64,000 nt of DNA from Acorus gramineus (lineage: Eukaryota; Streptophyta; Magnoliopsida; Acorales; Acoraceae). The stretch is from NCBI GenBank assembly GCA_030737835.1, contig JAUJYN010000037.1, positions 1,257,599 through 1,321,598 of the forward strand. The letters are read 5' to 3'. Numbering within the stretch: the stretch's first letter is position 1; every line of letters begins with the position of its first letter. This document shows, piece after piece, positions 14,134-25,754 of the stretch. The notes beneath the pieces were generated by a model that saw nothing but the letters and a program-made list of their open reading frames with translations, made no database searches and had not been told where the DNA came from. Made by a program: the position numbers and the translations under genes.

Positions 14134-14439
14134 TTATCTAAATAAGTGCTTATATTATCCGCTGAACAAAAAAGTTTTTTTTTTTCTAAACTGCATAAAA
14201 ATTATCAACACTTATATAATCTGCATTTATAAATCTGCATTTATAAATGTTTCTATGTATACCATAAAAAATATATGATATTTATTTTTATATCATTAAA
14301 AAAAATTTAATTTAAAGACGTGTCACTCTTTTATCTATTTTAACTAAAATAAATCTTAACTATAGTTAGTTTTTAATCAAGAAGTAAAAATGATAAAAAT
14401 GAGCTTAACATATAATATTTGTCACAATGTAAATAATTA

Positions 14440-15090
14440 ATGTGGAGGTAAAAATCTGCGCTAGGACACGTGTAAAAACAAGATAGATATGGGCCATTTC
14501 ACTTGGGACCCACAAATCCGGACCCGAATCCGCTAATATCATGATGACGCTTTCGAGTATGCTGACACGACTAGACTAAGGGGTTTAGTCGAACAGTCAG
14601 ACACTTCGCGGGTGAGTGTCATCTCGAGTAGTCTAAGACACGTGTGAGTAAAAAATTAAAGATCTAGTTGGTTGACCTTACTCCTCACGAACGAATAGGA
14701 AAAACACGACAAACAAGGGGTCTAGTCGGGTAATCTTTCATCACATAGACATGCTCGAAGACGTAACATACGAGCGAGCACACCAAAGGGCCCCGAGCAG
14801 ATTGAAAAAACGGTCAGAAGATCACCAACGCCTATAACTGTCGAATTGGCATTTAAGACCCACTACCTACGAAATGTGAGTAATTAAGGGTCTGACGTGG
14901 AGCATAAATGTGAGAGACGTTCCCCTTGGGAAAAAGGACAACTAAACATTTAGTGACAATGTAGTTACAATGGTAAGTGAAGAATTACGTGTGACTTGAT
15001 CCCTAAAGGGTACATAGACAACCTATAAAGAGATCGCGAGATAGCACTCTAAAGGTCCAGTCAAAGACAGTCAATAACAGTGATATCCAA
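14440..15090. other. Possible LTR-retrotransposon fragment
   Basis: About 650 bases with clearly higher GC than the surroundings and no long open frame. The texture (short GC-rich words, GGGACCCACA, GGGTCTGACGTGG, CCTATAAAGAGATCGCGAGA near the right end) resembles a Gypsy-type long terminal repeat. I found no second copy in the window and no target-site duplication, so a solo or truncated LTR is only a guess. Confidence 0.3.
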
Positions 15091-15324
15091 GCTACCAAAT
15101 TGATTTTCATTTCCACAAAAATCCAATCCGAGTTTTAATCTCACTTCAACAAATTTAACTGATGAGAAAATTATCCTCCTCAATTAAATATAATAACCTA
15201 ATTAATTTCATATTCTTTCCAAATCAATCATATTTATGTTAAAATAAATATTTTTAATTTTTATAAATATTGTATTTTGTATGGTAAAATATGTAAAAAA
15301 AAAATTAAAATAAAGTTACTTTTT

Positions 15325-15535
15325 TTTTATGGGCCTGCCGTTTCCCAGGGTCCAACGGGGCGGCCCAGTTCAGTGCTGGACCTGTGGGTAGGGCTTGCGT
15401 TTTGTTTTTTGGACCATGGGCTGGTCCTGTTGAGGTCTGTTGGTCAAACAGCTCTGCGGGCCTGAGCCCAAGTCCAAGCTTCGATCTAATTTTCACGGGC
15501 CGGCTCGACCCGGCCTGTTACCCATGCCTATTAAT
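15325..15535. mobile_element. GGCC-rich miniature element relic (hAT-like)
   Basis: A GC-rich block of repeated GGGCC/GGCCC words with a right end reading, in reverse complement, TAGGCATGGGTAACAGGCC. This is the usual texture of plant hAT-type miniature elements, as also seen at 39997-40545. The left end is degenerate and no target-site duplication could be assigned. The open frames across it arise from GC-rich bias. Confidence 0.45.
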
Positions 15536-16559
15536 ATTGTCTTTTATTTTTTTGAGAAGAGATCCAGGCATCCAGCATCAGTGAAAGGTTTTAGATCTCT
15601 CCCGTATTTAAGCATGTGTGATTTTGTTAATTTTTTTTAAATAGTAATAAAAATTAAGTTCCACCGAAGCTTCATTTTCATTATATATCTTAAAGAAATA
15701 TCTTGCCTGTTTCTTCACACGAGTTATCATTACGAGGATTCTTTTAGTAAACTTACATCTAATTCTCGGTTTCACTCTCATCAATTTAATGTACTGATAC
15801 ACTAGCTGTTATCGTTTATGGACATGGATTTGTTTTTCAAATAATCATAATATAATATTTATTTATTTATTTATACCCTCCCGTCGTGTCCTTTTTCACC
15901 ACCTGATCCCTAGGCCTTCTTCTTGATCACATTGTGACCCTTCCACCATACTATACATCGGCAATGTTTGTTGTTGCGATATTATAATTTATAGATTATA
16001 GATTATAACTTTAATAAGTTATAAAACGACTTTTTATTTTACAATTGTCCAAAATATCCTTACACTATAAAAATAAAAAATTGATTTCTGTTTAATTAAA
16101 TAAATTAATTTTTACTTATAAAATTAATTTTATAAATATTTAAAAAAAAATTAAATTAACATAAATAATATTTTAAAATCACTAAAAAAATGATTGACAT
16201 TTTGACTTTACTCAACAAATGAAAACATCAAATAGCTTATGGGCTTCACAACATAAATTCACTTTTCAGATGTCTCTTTTGTATATTATTTGTGTAAAAC
16301 TTATATTTACTAGATTTTTTTAATAGAAGCTTACAAGAGAAAAATCATAAAATACTTATAGTACATGGGTTAAGAAGGATCTCTTCTTCTTTTCGATCTC
16401 GCTAGATAACTTAGAAAATTTTAGAATAACACTTTTCAGATGTCCTTTTTCCATTCTCATGCGTCTCTTTTTATATATTTTTTCCCAATAGATTTCAAAG
16501 ACTTTAAAATCCATGTAATTTAATTTCACTTTGATTAAACACTGTTTTTTTTCTTCTAG

Positions 16560-18260
16560 TTACTTTTCTGTGAGTGGATGTCTCACTTACTGATTTTTAC
16601 TTTATTCCTCTGGATAATGATAATTTATCTTTTTAACTTTAATGATGTGTCATTTGGATGAAGTCCATGTTTTATGTTATTTTTAATAGAGCATACTCGT
16701 GAATGAATAAACCATACTCGTGAGTAAATAAAGATTCTTTATGAATCACTTTTCTTTGAGTGGATGCCTCACTTTCTAACTTTTATGTTATTTTTAACAG
16801 TGGTGATACCCAGCCCCAAAAAATAAGCCTCACTCATAGGCTCCATGAGGTGTCATCATTTTATTAATTTTTATTAATTGATTTGTTGACTTTTCAAAAA
16901 AGAGAAAATGTCAAAATACAAATATGCCCTTCATTAAAAATCTATCCCATTAACCCAAATCCCCCCATTTTCTCTATTCGGTTATGAGTGAATTTTGAAA
17001 TCCTTACCTAAATTACAATTAAAACTAAATTACACAAAAAATTATCTAAATTGTTTTAATCAAAATTCTTCTTCAAACTTATATTCTTATTATACACATT
17101 AAAAAATTTTTAAGAATGTTATTAACTGAACATTAAAAAATTCAGGTATTTATTGTATTCAAATTTAAATAAAAAAACATATATAGTTACTATATGAAGC
17201 AGTTACATCAAGTACATTTCTTAAATATTTATATCTCTCACAACGATTTGTTACATTTACATAAAAACTGTTACATTTACATTTAAATAATTTATAAACA
17301 TATTCTATTTTCAATAGTCAGTTACATTTTATAGAAAATGTCAAACACCTTTTTTGTTGTGTGATACATTTAATAAATATATGTATTTGACTGTTACATT
17401 AATAAATGTAACAAATATAAATTACTACATGCATTTAAACAAATGCAATACACAAATAAATGTTACATTTCAGACTGTTACATTTATTCGATGTCAGAAA
17501 TGTAACATTAACATCATACAAATCATATATAAATTAAATGTAACTAACCTTAGAAACAATAGAACAAAGAAACAGAGGATTTTGAAACGTTTTGTAGCAT
17601 CCTCCATCATTTTTATCATCTCCTCCTTTCTATGTTGATCTGATCACCGCCTATAATTGACTTCTTTTGCATGTTATAATACTTTTCATAGTTGGATTTT
17701 TTTTTGGAGATCTTTGGAAAGTTTAGGTTGGAAGAGAAGAGACCATCTCAATAAAAATGTTTAATTAAAAAGAGTTTAATCAAAAGAAAATTGTGTCCGT
17801 CCAGACTCACCTTTACTTTTTTTTATTTAAAGATCTTTTTTATTTAATCAATCATAATTGTCTTCTTATATTGTGGGGATCAGTTATCAAAAAAAATAAA
17901 TTAACTAAGGATATAACAGGTATTAGACACATGCCACCTCATGGGGCCTTTGATGGGGCCTGTGAAGTTGGGGCTTGGAAATCATTATTGTATTTTTAAT
18001 AGAGCATACTCGTAAATGAACAGACCATACTCGTAAGTAAATAAAGATTCTTTATGAATTACTTTCCTTTAAGTTGATGCCTCACTTTTTAACTTTTACT
18101 TTATTCCCCCGCAGAATGATAATTTATCTTTTTACTTCAGTGGTGTGTCATTTGGATGAAGTCCATGTTTCATTTTTTTTTTTTAATAAAGCATACTCGT
18201 GAATGAACTGACCATATCGATGAGTGGATAGAGATTCTTTATAAATGAATGTTTTTGGTG
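16560..18260. repeat. About 190-bp tandem units inside repeat A1
   Basis: Units contain, in order, GAGTGGATG-CTCACTTTCT, TTTACTTTATTC, GATAATTTATCTTTTTA, GATGAAGTCCATGTTTTATG, TTTTTAATAGAGCATACTCG and AAAGATTCTTTATGAAT. A3 carries about two units (27480-27850); A1 carries about three, split by the Mutator-like element. Confidence 0.6.
16798..17990. mobile_element. Mutator-like non-autonomous element, 1193 bp
   Basis: A 9-base direct repeat TATTTTTAA flanks the element (16789-16797 and 17991-17999), the size expected for Mutator-like elements. Termini are inverted: left CAGTGGTGATACCCAGCCCC, right (reverse complement) CAATAATGATTTCCAAGCCC, with further inverted similarity inside (GGCTCCATGAGGTGTCA against TGCCACCTCATGGGGCC). 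The centre has many TGTTACATT/AATGTAACA words (17215-17545) in both orientations. No transposase frame is seen. The A3 copy lacks the element. Confidence 0.75.
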
Positions 18261-19109
18261 ACTTGTTATATCCAAGATTTTTTTAATAAGAATTTATATT
18301 ATTCATCCTTTTGCAGGATATTTGTAAAAATCTGAAACATAATTTATACAACCCAAAAACCTTTTTAGTTATTTTTTCTATTTTATCTCGTTGAAAATTT
18401 TATATGCAAAATATATCACCCTCTTTTTTTTGGTATTATAATTAAAATTTTGAGATATCCTAAAAATTGCACTTCGGTTTGGAAAAGTTTTATTTTATTG
18501 GCCAACAGCTAACCTATTTTTCTTAAAATGCTATGTTCAGTACCCTTTGTAGCATGAACCCTTTATTTATTTCAAATATACATTTAATTAATAAAATATA
18601 TTTTTTATAAATTAAAAATACATATTTATATAAATTAAATGTATATATTTTAATTTTTAACTATATGGAGATAGGGAAATATATATTACATTATATTATA
18701 TATTTTAGCAAAATTTTGAAAATCTTCAATTCAAAATATTTCAAAATAGACAATATATGAAATGAAAATGAAAAAAATTAAAGTTATAAAAATATATACA
18801 AGGGAAAAAGAGACCGCGCAACAGGGAACGGAAGAGATGTAGAAAAGCTGAAGTAGGGTTTATTGGAATATATATAGATATATAATTTTTATAATTGTAT
18901 ACATCTCACTGTATTAAATATATTAATTTAAAAAAAAAGTGTGGACCATAAACGACCCGACTATGTCTAATATTATTTACAAAAATTTCATTGTCAGTTA
19001 AATGATGACAACAAAATATGATAAAATTTTGTATAACAACGACTAAAATAATAGGATGATGTGCATGACATACGTGAAATAAGCTCCTCTGAAATTGCTT
19101 GCAACACCA

Positions 19110-19430
19110 AATGCTCATGCGCCTTGGCATCATAAAAGAGATAACTGCATAAGAACCACCACAACTCAACTGATTAACGTATTTTTGTTTGTGAACAGTT
19201 AGCTCTACATGCATTCATGATTCTGGCCTCTCTCTAACACACTATACATTCTTACTATGTATGTGCCTTGCATCATAAAAGAGACACTGCATAAGGACCA
19301 CCACAACTCAACTGATCAATGTATTTTTGTTTGTGAACAACTAGCTCTACATGCATGATTTGGGCCTCTCTCCCAAGGGACACACTGCACATTCTTACTA
19401 TGTATGTGCCTTGACATCATAAAAGATTTC
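19110..19430. repeat. About 140-bp tandem repeat within A1
   Basis: Units start with GCCTTGGCATCATAAAAGAG and run through CACCACAACTCAACTGATCA, GTATTTTTGTTTGTGAACAA, CTAGCTCTACATGCAT and TTCTTACTATGTATGTGCC. The same array is present at 25757-26070 (A2) and 28710-29020 (A3). A2 begins exactly within this array. Confidence 0.7.
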
Positions 19431-21157
19431 CTTCAGCAGAGGTTAGCTCATAATGGTTCTCTACACGGGGGAGACGGAAATAATTTCTTCTTGGAGATGC
19501 AATGTGGCATTCATGTATTAGGGACAGTTTAGTCATTTCAAACTTTTTTTTGTTTATTATAAATATTGGATACAAACCCTAATAATATAATGATTCATAT
19601 TTTTTAATTTCTGACTCTAACATATTAATCCAGCAACAATCTGCCAATTAATCAAATAATGCATGATAAAGATCTAATAATCGCAACCACGATCAAGTTT
19701 TTTTATCCAATTAAGATGACCAGCCACAACCAACTCCTCTCAAAAGTGACAAGCTGATTTTTTTTTTTTTGTCATTGATCCAAAATGAATATGAAACACC
19801 AAATTAATCAAATTTTGGGATAATGGATCAGGAGTCTACAATAAATTTAAAAGAAATAGCATAACTGAATCATGGCCATCAGAGCTTAGCAGTTTACCCT
19901 TGTGATGGATGAAGAACATGTCACTATCACTTGAGTGGCATCACATTCCTTACAATGAGTAGTCAATGTCTCCCACAATGGTTATTTGTTTTTTGTTTTG
20001 TTTTTTTGTGTATCAAACAACTTTAGTGGAATGGTAACATGAGTCTACAAGCAGGAAGACAGCCAGCCCCACATCATGGGGACTATACTTGGAAAGGCAG
20101 AAACAAAGTTGAATTTAACTCCCTGCATAACCTAGCTAGGATGTCAAAACAATGAATACATGATGTGTTACAGCACATGTGAAGCTCGAAGAATCATATA
20201 TGGTTTATAACCAGAGAAGAAAACATTAAAGCAGAGATGTATGAAAACGTAGAAAGATTTCCTGGGAGGGAAAGGTGATGTTTCAATGAAAATGAAGGCA
20301 TGCTGCATGCATGTGAATCTGAACAGTGTAGAAAGCACAGAAATTTTTAAACCAACATTAAATAGTCTTCGTAGCTTTTTATGCCATGGCAGTCCACAAA
20401 TGCAGAATGACTTACTATATAAAGCTGTGGACTCGGAAGAAAAATAGAGGTCCCTGCTAGGGAAAGTTATGAAGACTACAGCTGGAATCCTATGATCTCT
20501 TGGTGAAAAAGTTGGAATCAACACCAATAACTCATATACACTTGTTGATCACTTTCCTGTCTTCTTCTTGCTTATTAAAACAATTCAACATAAGTGGAAA
20601 TCAACAATTAATAATTGGGAAAGAATTACTTGATTCTCATCAATAAATCTAATAGTTTAGAAGAGCCAGTCTGTTGAACAAAGTACAATATGTTGCATGG
20701 GCTATAGCAATCATAAGACAAACAAGTCAAGTCTCACATTCCATCTAACATTTGGTGGGTCAGAGACAAATTACATGTACAAAAGTTGATAAAAACCTAA
20801 GGTGTGTTGGCCTCGATCCACACTGGAGACTAGTACAAAGTGTAGTAAACCCCTAAAGGTTGTTATGTGTGGGGGTGAACACAACTATCTGTCTTGCATG
20901 TGAAAGGATTCACCTAAGGTGTGTTGTGCTTTTTTTATACTTTTTACAAACTCAAATACAGTCATTTGTATTTTGTTAGCATCTTTCATACACAGTAATG
21001 ACACACACACATACATTATTGAAAAAAAATTACATTATCTAATTAATTAAATTCATTATAATATATACTTTACATTTTATAAAATATATATTTTAATATA
21101 TCATATATATGACTCACTATGTCTTGTATTGTAGACCGAGCATGACATTTACCTTTA

Positions 21158-21639
21158 GGTCTAGTTTGGCATGGGGATAAGAGATTGGGATAAAGAAAAA
21201 ATTGAGTTAAATCACTTGTTATCCCATATGGCATAAAAAAGGGATAAAGTATGGATAATTGATCACATTTTGAGATAAAAAAAATGAAGATATTTTGTTC
21301 TAGGTAAAATGTGGAATAAACTTTGTCCTAATTTTGTATCCCTATTTTATAAATTGGGATAACATTTATGACTACCATTCCAAAAAAAAATAAAAAAATG
21401 AATGTGTTCCACTAATGAATATTAATGCCTCATTAATAGGAGTGTAGATTTGGTATTTTTAAAAAAAATTTAAAATTATCTCATATTTGATCCAAATGTA
21501 AGATTGAGGATAAGAACACAAAAAATAAGGATAATAAAAAACATTAACAAATGTAAATCAGGATAAAAATAATGAATTTTTTATCCTCATAAATTAGGCT
21601 AACTTATTCTAGAAATTTATCCATTTACCAAACTAGGCC
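21158..21639. mobile_element. PIF/Harbinger MITE, 482 bp, in the PHO1-B upstream region
   Basis: Left end GGTCTAGTTTGGCATGGGGA and right end in reverse complement GGCCTAGTTTGGTAAATGGA, flanked by TTA at 21155-21157 and 21640-21642. The other arm of the inverted duplication (near 56390) shows the uninterrupted site, so this copy inserted after the duplication. Tourist-like and non-autonomous. Confidence 0.8.
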
Positions 21640-21660
21640 TTATAGTGTAGAAGCTCACAT

Positions 21661-22240
21661 GCAACGTTCGGATGACGAGCTCAGATTTAGTCAGGCCTGA
21701 TACGATCAGTACTATGAATATCGAAATGCACTGTAATGAATCAAACTACGTAACTTAATGATCATACTGCACAAAAAAAAACGATGTATCTACTAATTAG
21801 ATGTCCAGTTTGATTCATAGGCTGTGTAATGTAGTTCGATACTGATAATACCCAGGTTCGACCAGATCTAGAATATGGATGATGACAATACTTTCCTTAA
21901 AAAAAATAGTACACGATGACAGTTCGGATGACACTACTTTCATTGGGATCCGTTTGAAAACACATTTAAAAAATAAGATTTTGAATTAAATGATTTAAAT
22001 ATGCTTAATTTTTAAAAAACATATTTTTTGCCTTTTTTAATAAACAATTTTTTTTATTAAAGATATAATTAATTTTTTAATTAAGTTTATTTTTTAAAAT
22101 GCATGGATAATATTTTTTAATTTTTTATTTAATTAAAAACATAATAATTTTATTCAAGTATCGGATGACACTACTTTCATTGTGCAAAAACGTCAGGATG
22201 ACACTTTGAAGCTTGGATGACACACTTAAACGTCCAAAGG
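21661..22240. other. B1-specific sequence with 22-bp direct repeats
   Basis: Absent from the corresponding place near 56365. A 22-base word starting TCGGATGACACTACTTTCAT occurs at 21924-21945 and 22161-22182, bracketing 215 AT-rich bases. GGATGACA words recur through the segment. It may be an insertion into B1 or a deletion from the other arm. Confidence 0.5.
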
Positions 22241-22560
22241 GATATATGGTCCCTATTCCATAAAAATGGAAGGATCCACCAAGAAAAAAAAGAGTACTTG
22301 TTGCGGATGTGACATGCCTGAATGCTTTCTTCCACTTTAGCTGTTAACATTCTCTCCTATATGCAAATTTTTTTAGTACAACTAATGACATTATATCTGA
22401 GTTAATGGTAATTAACAAGCACTATATATATGGACCCTCAGAACTCGTATGAAAGCCAAGCCTGCCTTCTTCTCAAAAGCTCTCTGTCTCCCTGATTCTT
22501 GGAGTGAGTCTGCCTACTCTCAGTTTTTTTTTCTTAGGGAACATCTGGCAAACTTCTCCC

Positions 22561-22567
22561 TATATAA
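22561..22567 (+). promoter_or_regulatory. TATA box of PHO1-B
   Basis: TATATAAA following CCC, about 200 bases before the PHO1-B ATG. The same box with the same flanks is at 56017-56024 (minus) before PHO1-C. The leader that follows is rich in CACCACTCACC and CCAACCC. Confidence 0.7.
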
Positions 22568-22762
22568 ACCCCCACTTGCGACCCCCCTTCCTCACCACTC
22601 ACCACTCACCACCATTGTTGAGACCTCCCAAACCCCCCAACCCAAACCCACCAAAACCCAGACGAAGAACCTGCTCGTCCCTTCAAACCGACGACCCAAC
22701 CCTACCCGTCGTGACCTTTTCACAACCTCATCAGGCTTTCTTCTTCACCTCATTGTGAAGAA

Positions 22763-25691
22763 ATGAAGTTTTCAATGAAGCTGGAGAGATCGATTGTCTC
22801 AGAGTGGAAGGACGCCTACCTCAGCTACCAACAGCTGAAGGAATACATCAAAGAGATCGAAAAGCTCCAAGAGATGCCAACAATTGATAAGAAACTGAAT
22901 GGTTTTCTCAACTTCTTCTTGGGCGTCGAGCAGCGTCAGGTTCAGCATCTCAAGAGGAGGCTCGCCGATGGCTTCTTCTCCCTGCTCAACAAGCAAAATC
23001 AGGTTTGTAGGATTGCATATTTTGTCAGCAAAAAAATTCTTTTGTAATGCTTTCAAAAGTGTATAATTTAAGTTGTTCCGCAAATGTGACTTTGCTTTAA
23101 TTTCTGTTTTTTTTTAGGGTGTCAGACAACAAAATGGGGACCATCGAGTTCGGATGATTTCTGAACAAATAAAGAAGGTTTTTTGAATAATACTTCCCGT
23201 GTTTCATTTTGTAGCTCATAAAAAGTTGTTAATCTAACTAATGCTTTCTCTCTCTCTCTTGAATTATTTTTTTTTTTTGGAAAAACTAAAGAAGGCGATG
23301 GAGAATTTTTTTGGAAAACTCGATGAGGAGCTGCAGAAGGTGAGCAGCTTTTATGAGATGAAAGTAATAGAGTTCATTGAGAGGAGTGATAAGCTGAGCA
23401 GGCAACTCACACTCCTAGACCTCAAGGAACCTCATCTCATGGACGATTTCTCTCGTCCCCCCAGTCCCTCTGACTCCCCTGTTGCTGTTGCTGATGCTGC
23501 CTCCCATGTTATCTATGGTAAACAAGATTTATATTTTTTTCTTAATGTTATATAATTAGTTCTAAATGGGAATTTAATTAATTATATTACACTGTGTGAC
23601 AGAGCCGTCCCACGCATCGGATGACGATGAGATCAGGGAAGTGGGATCCGAACATGCCTCAGTTGGCTCAACAAGAGACAATGTGGGTACACCGAATCGA
23701 GCGGATCCAGCAGTCGATTATTCAATGAACATCCGGGTGGAGGAACCCGTGATGGTCAGCTCAATACAGGACTGCATGGGCCTCGATAAGGATCTCATCA
23801 AAGAAGGCTTCAAAGAGTTGCACGAGGACCTCGGCTTTCTGATGACCTACAGGTAGTTTGATTACATCTATGTATGTATTATATGTAATTATGTATGCCC
23901 TGTGATTAGATTTGCTCTTTTTTTTTTTCGATTGTTAGTACGTACGTAGATTTTGCATGGAAAATGGTCATGAATGGGATAACTCTGGCAAGGCATTGAA
24001 GGAGAAAATATTTTAAAAAATTAGAATGTTGTCATAATTTCAAATCCATTACTCTTATATTTTAAGTAATATACATATAGCAACTTACATGGCAGGATTT
24101 CTCTCGTCTTATATGCACATTTTTGTACTATGATTCCTTTCAATTTAATGTGCATATATGACGCCTTAAAGGAATCATAGTACAAAAATTGAAAAACGAC
24201 GACAAAATTGTGATTTGATTTTATGTTTTTGTTACTTATATGGCAGGATGAAATGGTCATGGACTAATGCATGGGAACGTATACAGAAGTACTGATAAAA
24301 GACACAAAAAATAATAAAAATAAAGAGACTACCCAAGCAGCAGAAAATATTTTAAAAAAATTAAAATAACATTAGCTAATTCAAATTCGTTGATCTAATG
24401 TTAAATAAAAACTCTATAAAAATAAATAAAATAATAAATTTATTATTTTAATAATATTAAATTAACTCTGCATCTGTGACCTTCCACCTGAAATGAACCC
24501 TAGCTATTACAAATTTGTTATCAAATTAAATTATAAATCAATTTCAATAATCTATGATAAAATATGAACATATCTAGTAAAATTTACCATTAAAACTAAA
24601 TATTTAATAATAACTGTCCTTTGTGCACTTACATATTTAATTGATCTAATTGTTTATTCTGTTATTCGTTGCACTACAGGTCCCTGAATATGGATAGCTT
24701 CGCGAAAATAATAGAGAAATTTGACAACGTTTGCAAGTTTATGGACGTAATATACACTAACTATTTTAAAGTTTTAAAGTAATATCATTAATATGTATTA
24801 ATGTAATTGACTGAAGGGGTAACAAAGTGGCTGAGAAGTATTCATTATTCGCATGTGATGCATTAACTGAGGGTAACCATGTATAATTGTCTTTTATTTG
24901 TCAAATATGCAAACTAAAAATCTATAAAAAGACCTGCAGAACTATTGATACAGTAATTCAAATGATTTATGAACGTTGTAAAGTTTTTGCATGTGAGGCA
25001 TGAAACGAGGGCAATATATATAGTTGGTCATTTATTCCATTTTTTGTTTTCTTTTCTGATCAACGATGCACATCATATCTCCTATCTACACTTCACCTTT
25101 TTTTTTATTGTCTTTTCAGCCCATGCAAAGTTAGCTTAAAAGAGGGTGTTTTCATTAATCCTGCTTTTGGCATTTAAAGAAAGGTTAAATAACTTCCAAT
25201 TAATTCCAAACGGAAATTATGAGAAAATAAGCATGTTTTTTCAATACCTCTTTTGGTATACTTCTTTTTTTTTCTTTCTATCTATATAAAGATCAGGTTG
25301 GGAGAGATAGTTTCTTTAAAACATATCCTTCATACCCTAAAATTAGTCTCTGTAATATAATCTTGATCATTGCCACTCAGTTTATAAATAAATAATAAAA
25401 AAAAAGCTCACCAAATACAAGATATATATGGGTCATGACTTATACTTTTCATTAACATGCTTGTTTTCCTTGCAGCCCTCTACTAAGCCGGATTCAAAGA
25501 AATTTCTTACGAGGGTTGATTATTCCTACTTGGGGACCTCTGACAAGGTATACACAAATGAGCAAAGAATTAAGTTGTACATGCATGTCACGATTGGTTT
25601 TTTAAAAATAGTTAATCAATGCTATAGAATTTGGGAGACGTGTAACTCATACAGTCATACCTTAAGAGAACAATTTGGAGCTTTGAATTAA
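22763..25691 (+). CDS. PHO1-B: truncated PHO1, SPX domain only
   Basis: Exons 22763-23002, 23118-23177, 23292-23517, 23603-23852, 24680-24746 and 25476-25547 join in frame to 305 codons. They correspond exactly to the six SPX exons of PHO1-C. If intron 6 is not spliced, the frame stays open for 47 more codons to TAA at 25689-25691, giving 352 residues. All later exons (membrane and EXS parts) are missing: homology stops at 25743, where repeat A2 begins. Key SPX features are kept (MKFSMKLE start, YQQLKEYIKEIEKL, KLDEELQKVSSFYEMK). The protein would be soluble and could not transport phosphate. It differs from PHO1-C by a 13-residue insertion in exon 4 (VDYSMNIRVEEP region) and a few substitutions in exon 5. 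No internal stop or splice-site loss is seen. Whether it is expressed is unknown; it could be a non-functional fragment. Confidence 0.8.
24119..24189. repeat. Perfect 22-bp hairpin in intron 4 of PHO1-B
   Basis: Arms at 24119-24140 and 24168-24189 are perfect reverse complements (core GTACTATGATTCCTTT), with a loop of 27 bases. The same hairpin is at 54377-54447 in intron 4 of PHO1-C. PHO1-A has only one arm-like sequence in intron 4 (near 4940), so the hairpin probably arose by a local inverted duplication after the copies split. Confidence 0.8.
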
Positions 25692-25754
25692 TCAATACAT
25701 GATCAGATAAAATCCCATAACAATATTTTGATGGAAAAACAAAAACCAAATGAT

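Larger units (their letters stand above)
16188..20912. repeat. Long repeat A, copy A1
   Basis: From ATGATTGACATTTTGA at 16188 to GAAAGGATTCACC at about 20912, this matches 27003-30505 (copy A3) along its whole length. The differences are a Mutator-like insertion (16798-17990) and a missing segment of about 97 bases present at 27049-27145. The right part also matches A2 (25755-26998). No protein family could be recognised; open frames in it are not conserved between copies. Confidence 0.85.
20927..25743 (+). repeat. Inverted duplication, arm B1 (carries PHO1-B)
   Basis: Matches the reverse complement of 52704-56620, from TGCTTTTTTTAT at the outer end, through promoter, leader and six exons, to the start of intron 6 (AAAAACAAAAAC). 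Exon sequences are nearly identical to PHO1-C. B1 additionally contains a Harbinger MITE (21158-21639) and about 580 bases (21661-22240) absent from the other arm. The left junction has a short stretch (CCTAAGGTGTGTTG) copied from about 110 bases upstream. Confidence 0.9.

Noticed and set aside
18906..19214. 102-codon minus-strand frame in A1 (also at 28517-28807)
   Set aside because: Open in two recent copies of the same repeat, which is expected by descent. Composition is that of AT-rich non-coding DNA and no family is recognised.
20168..20527. 119-codon minus-strand open frame in repeat A1
   Set aside because: In A2 the frame is cut short and in A3 it is not kept open, although the DNA is very similar. 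No domain or coding pattern.
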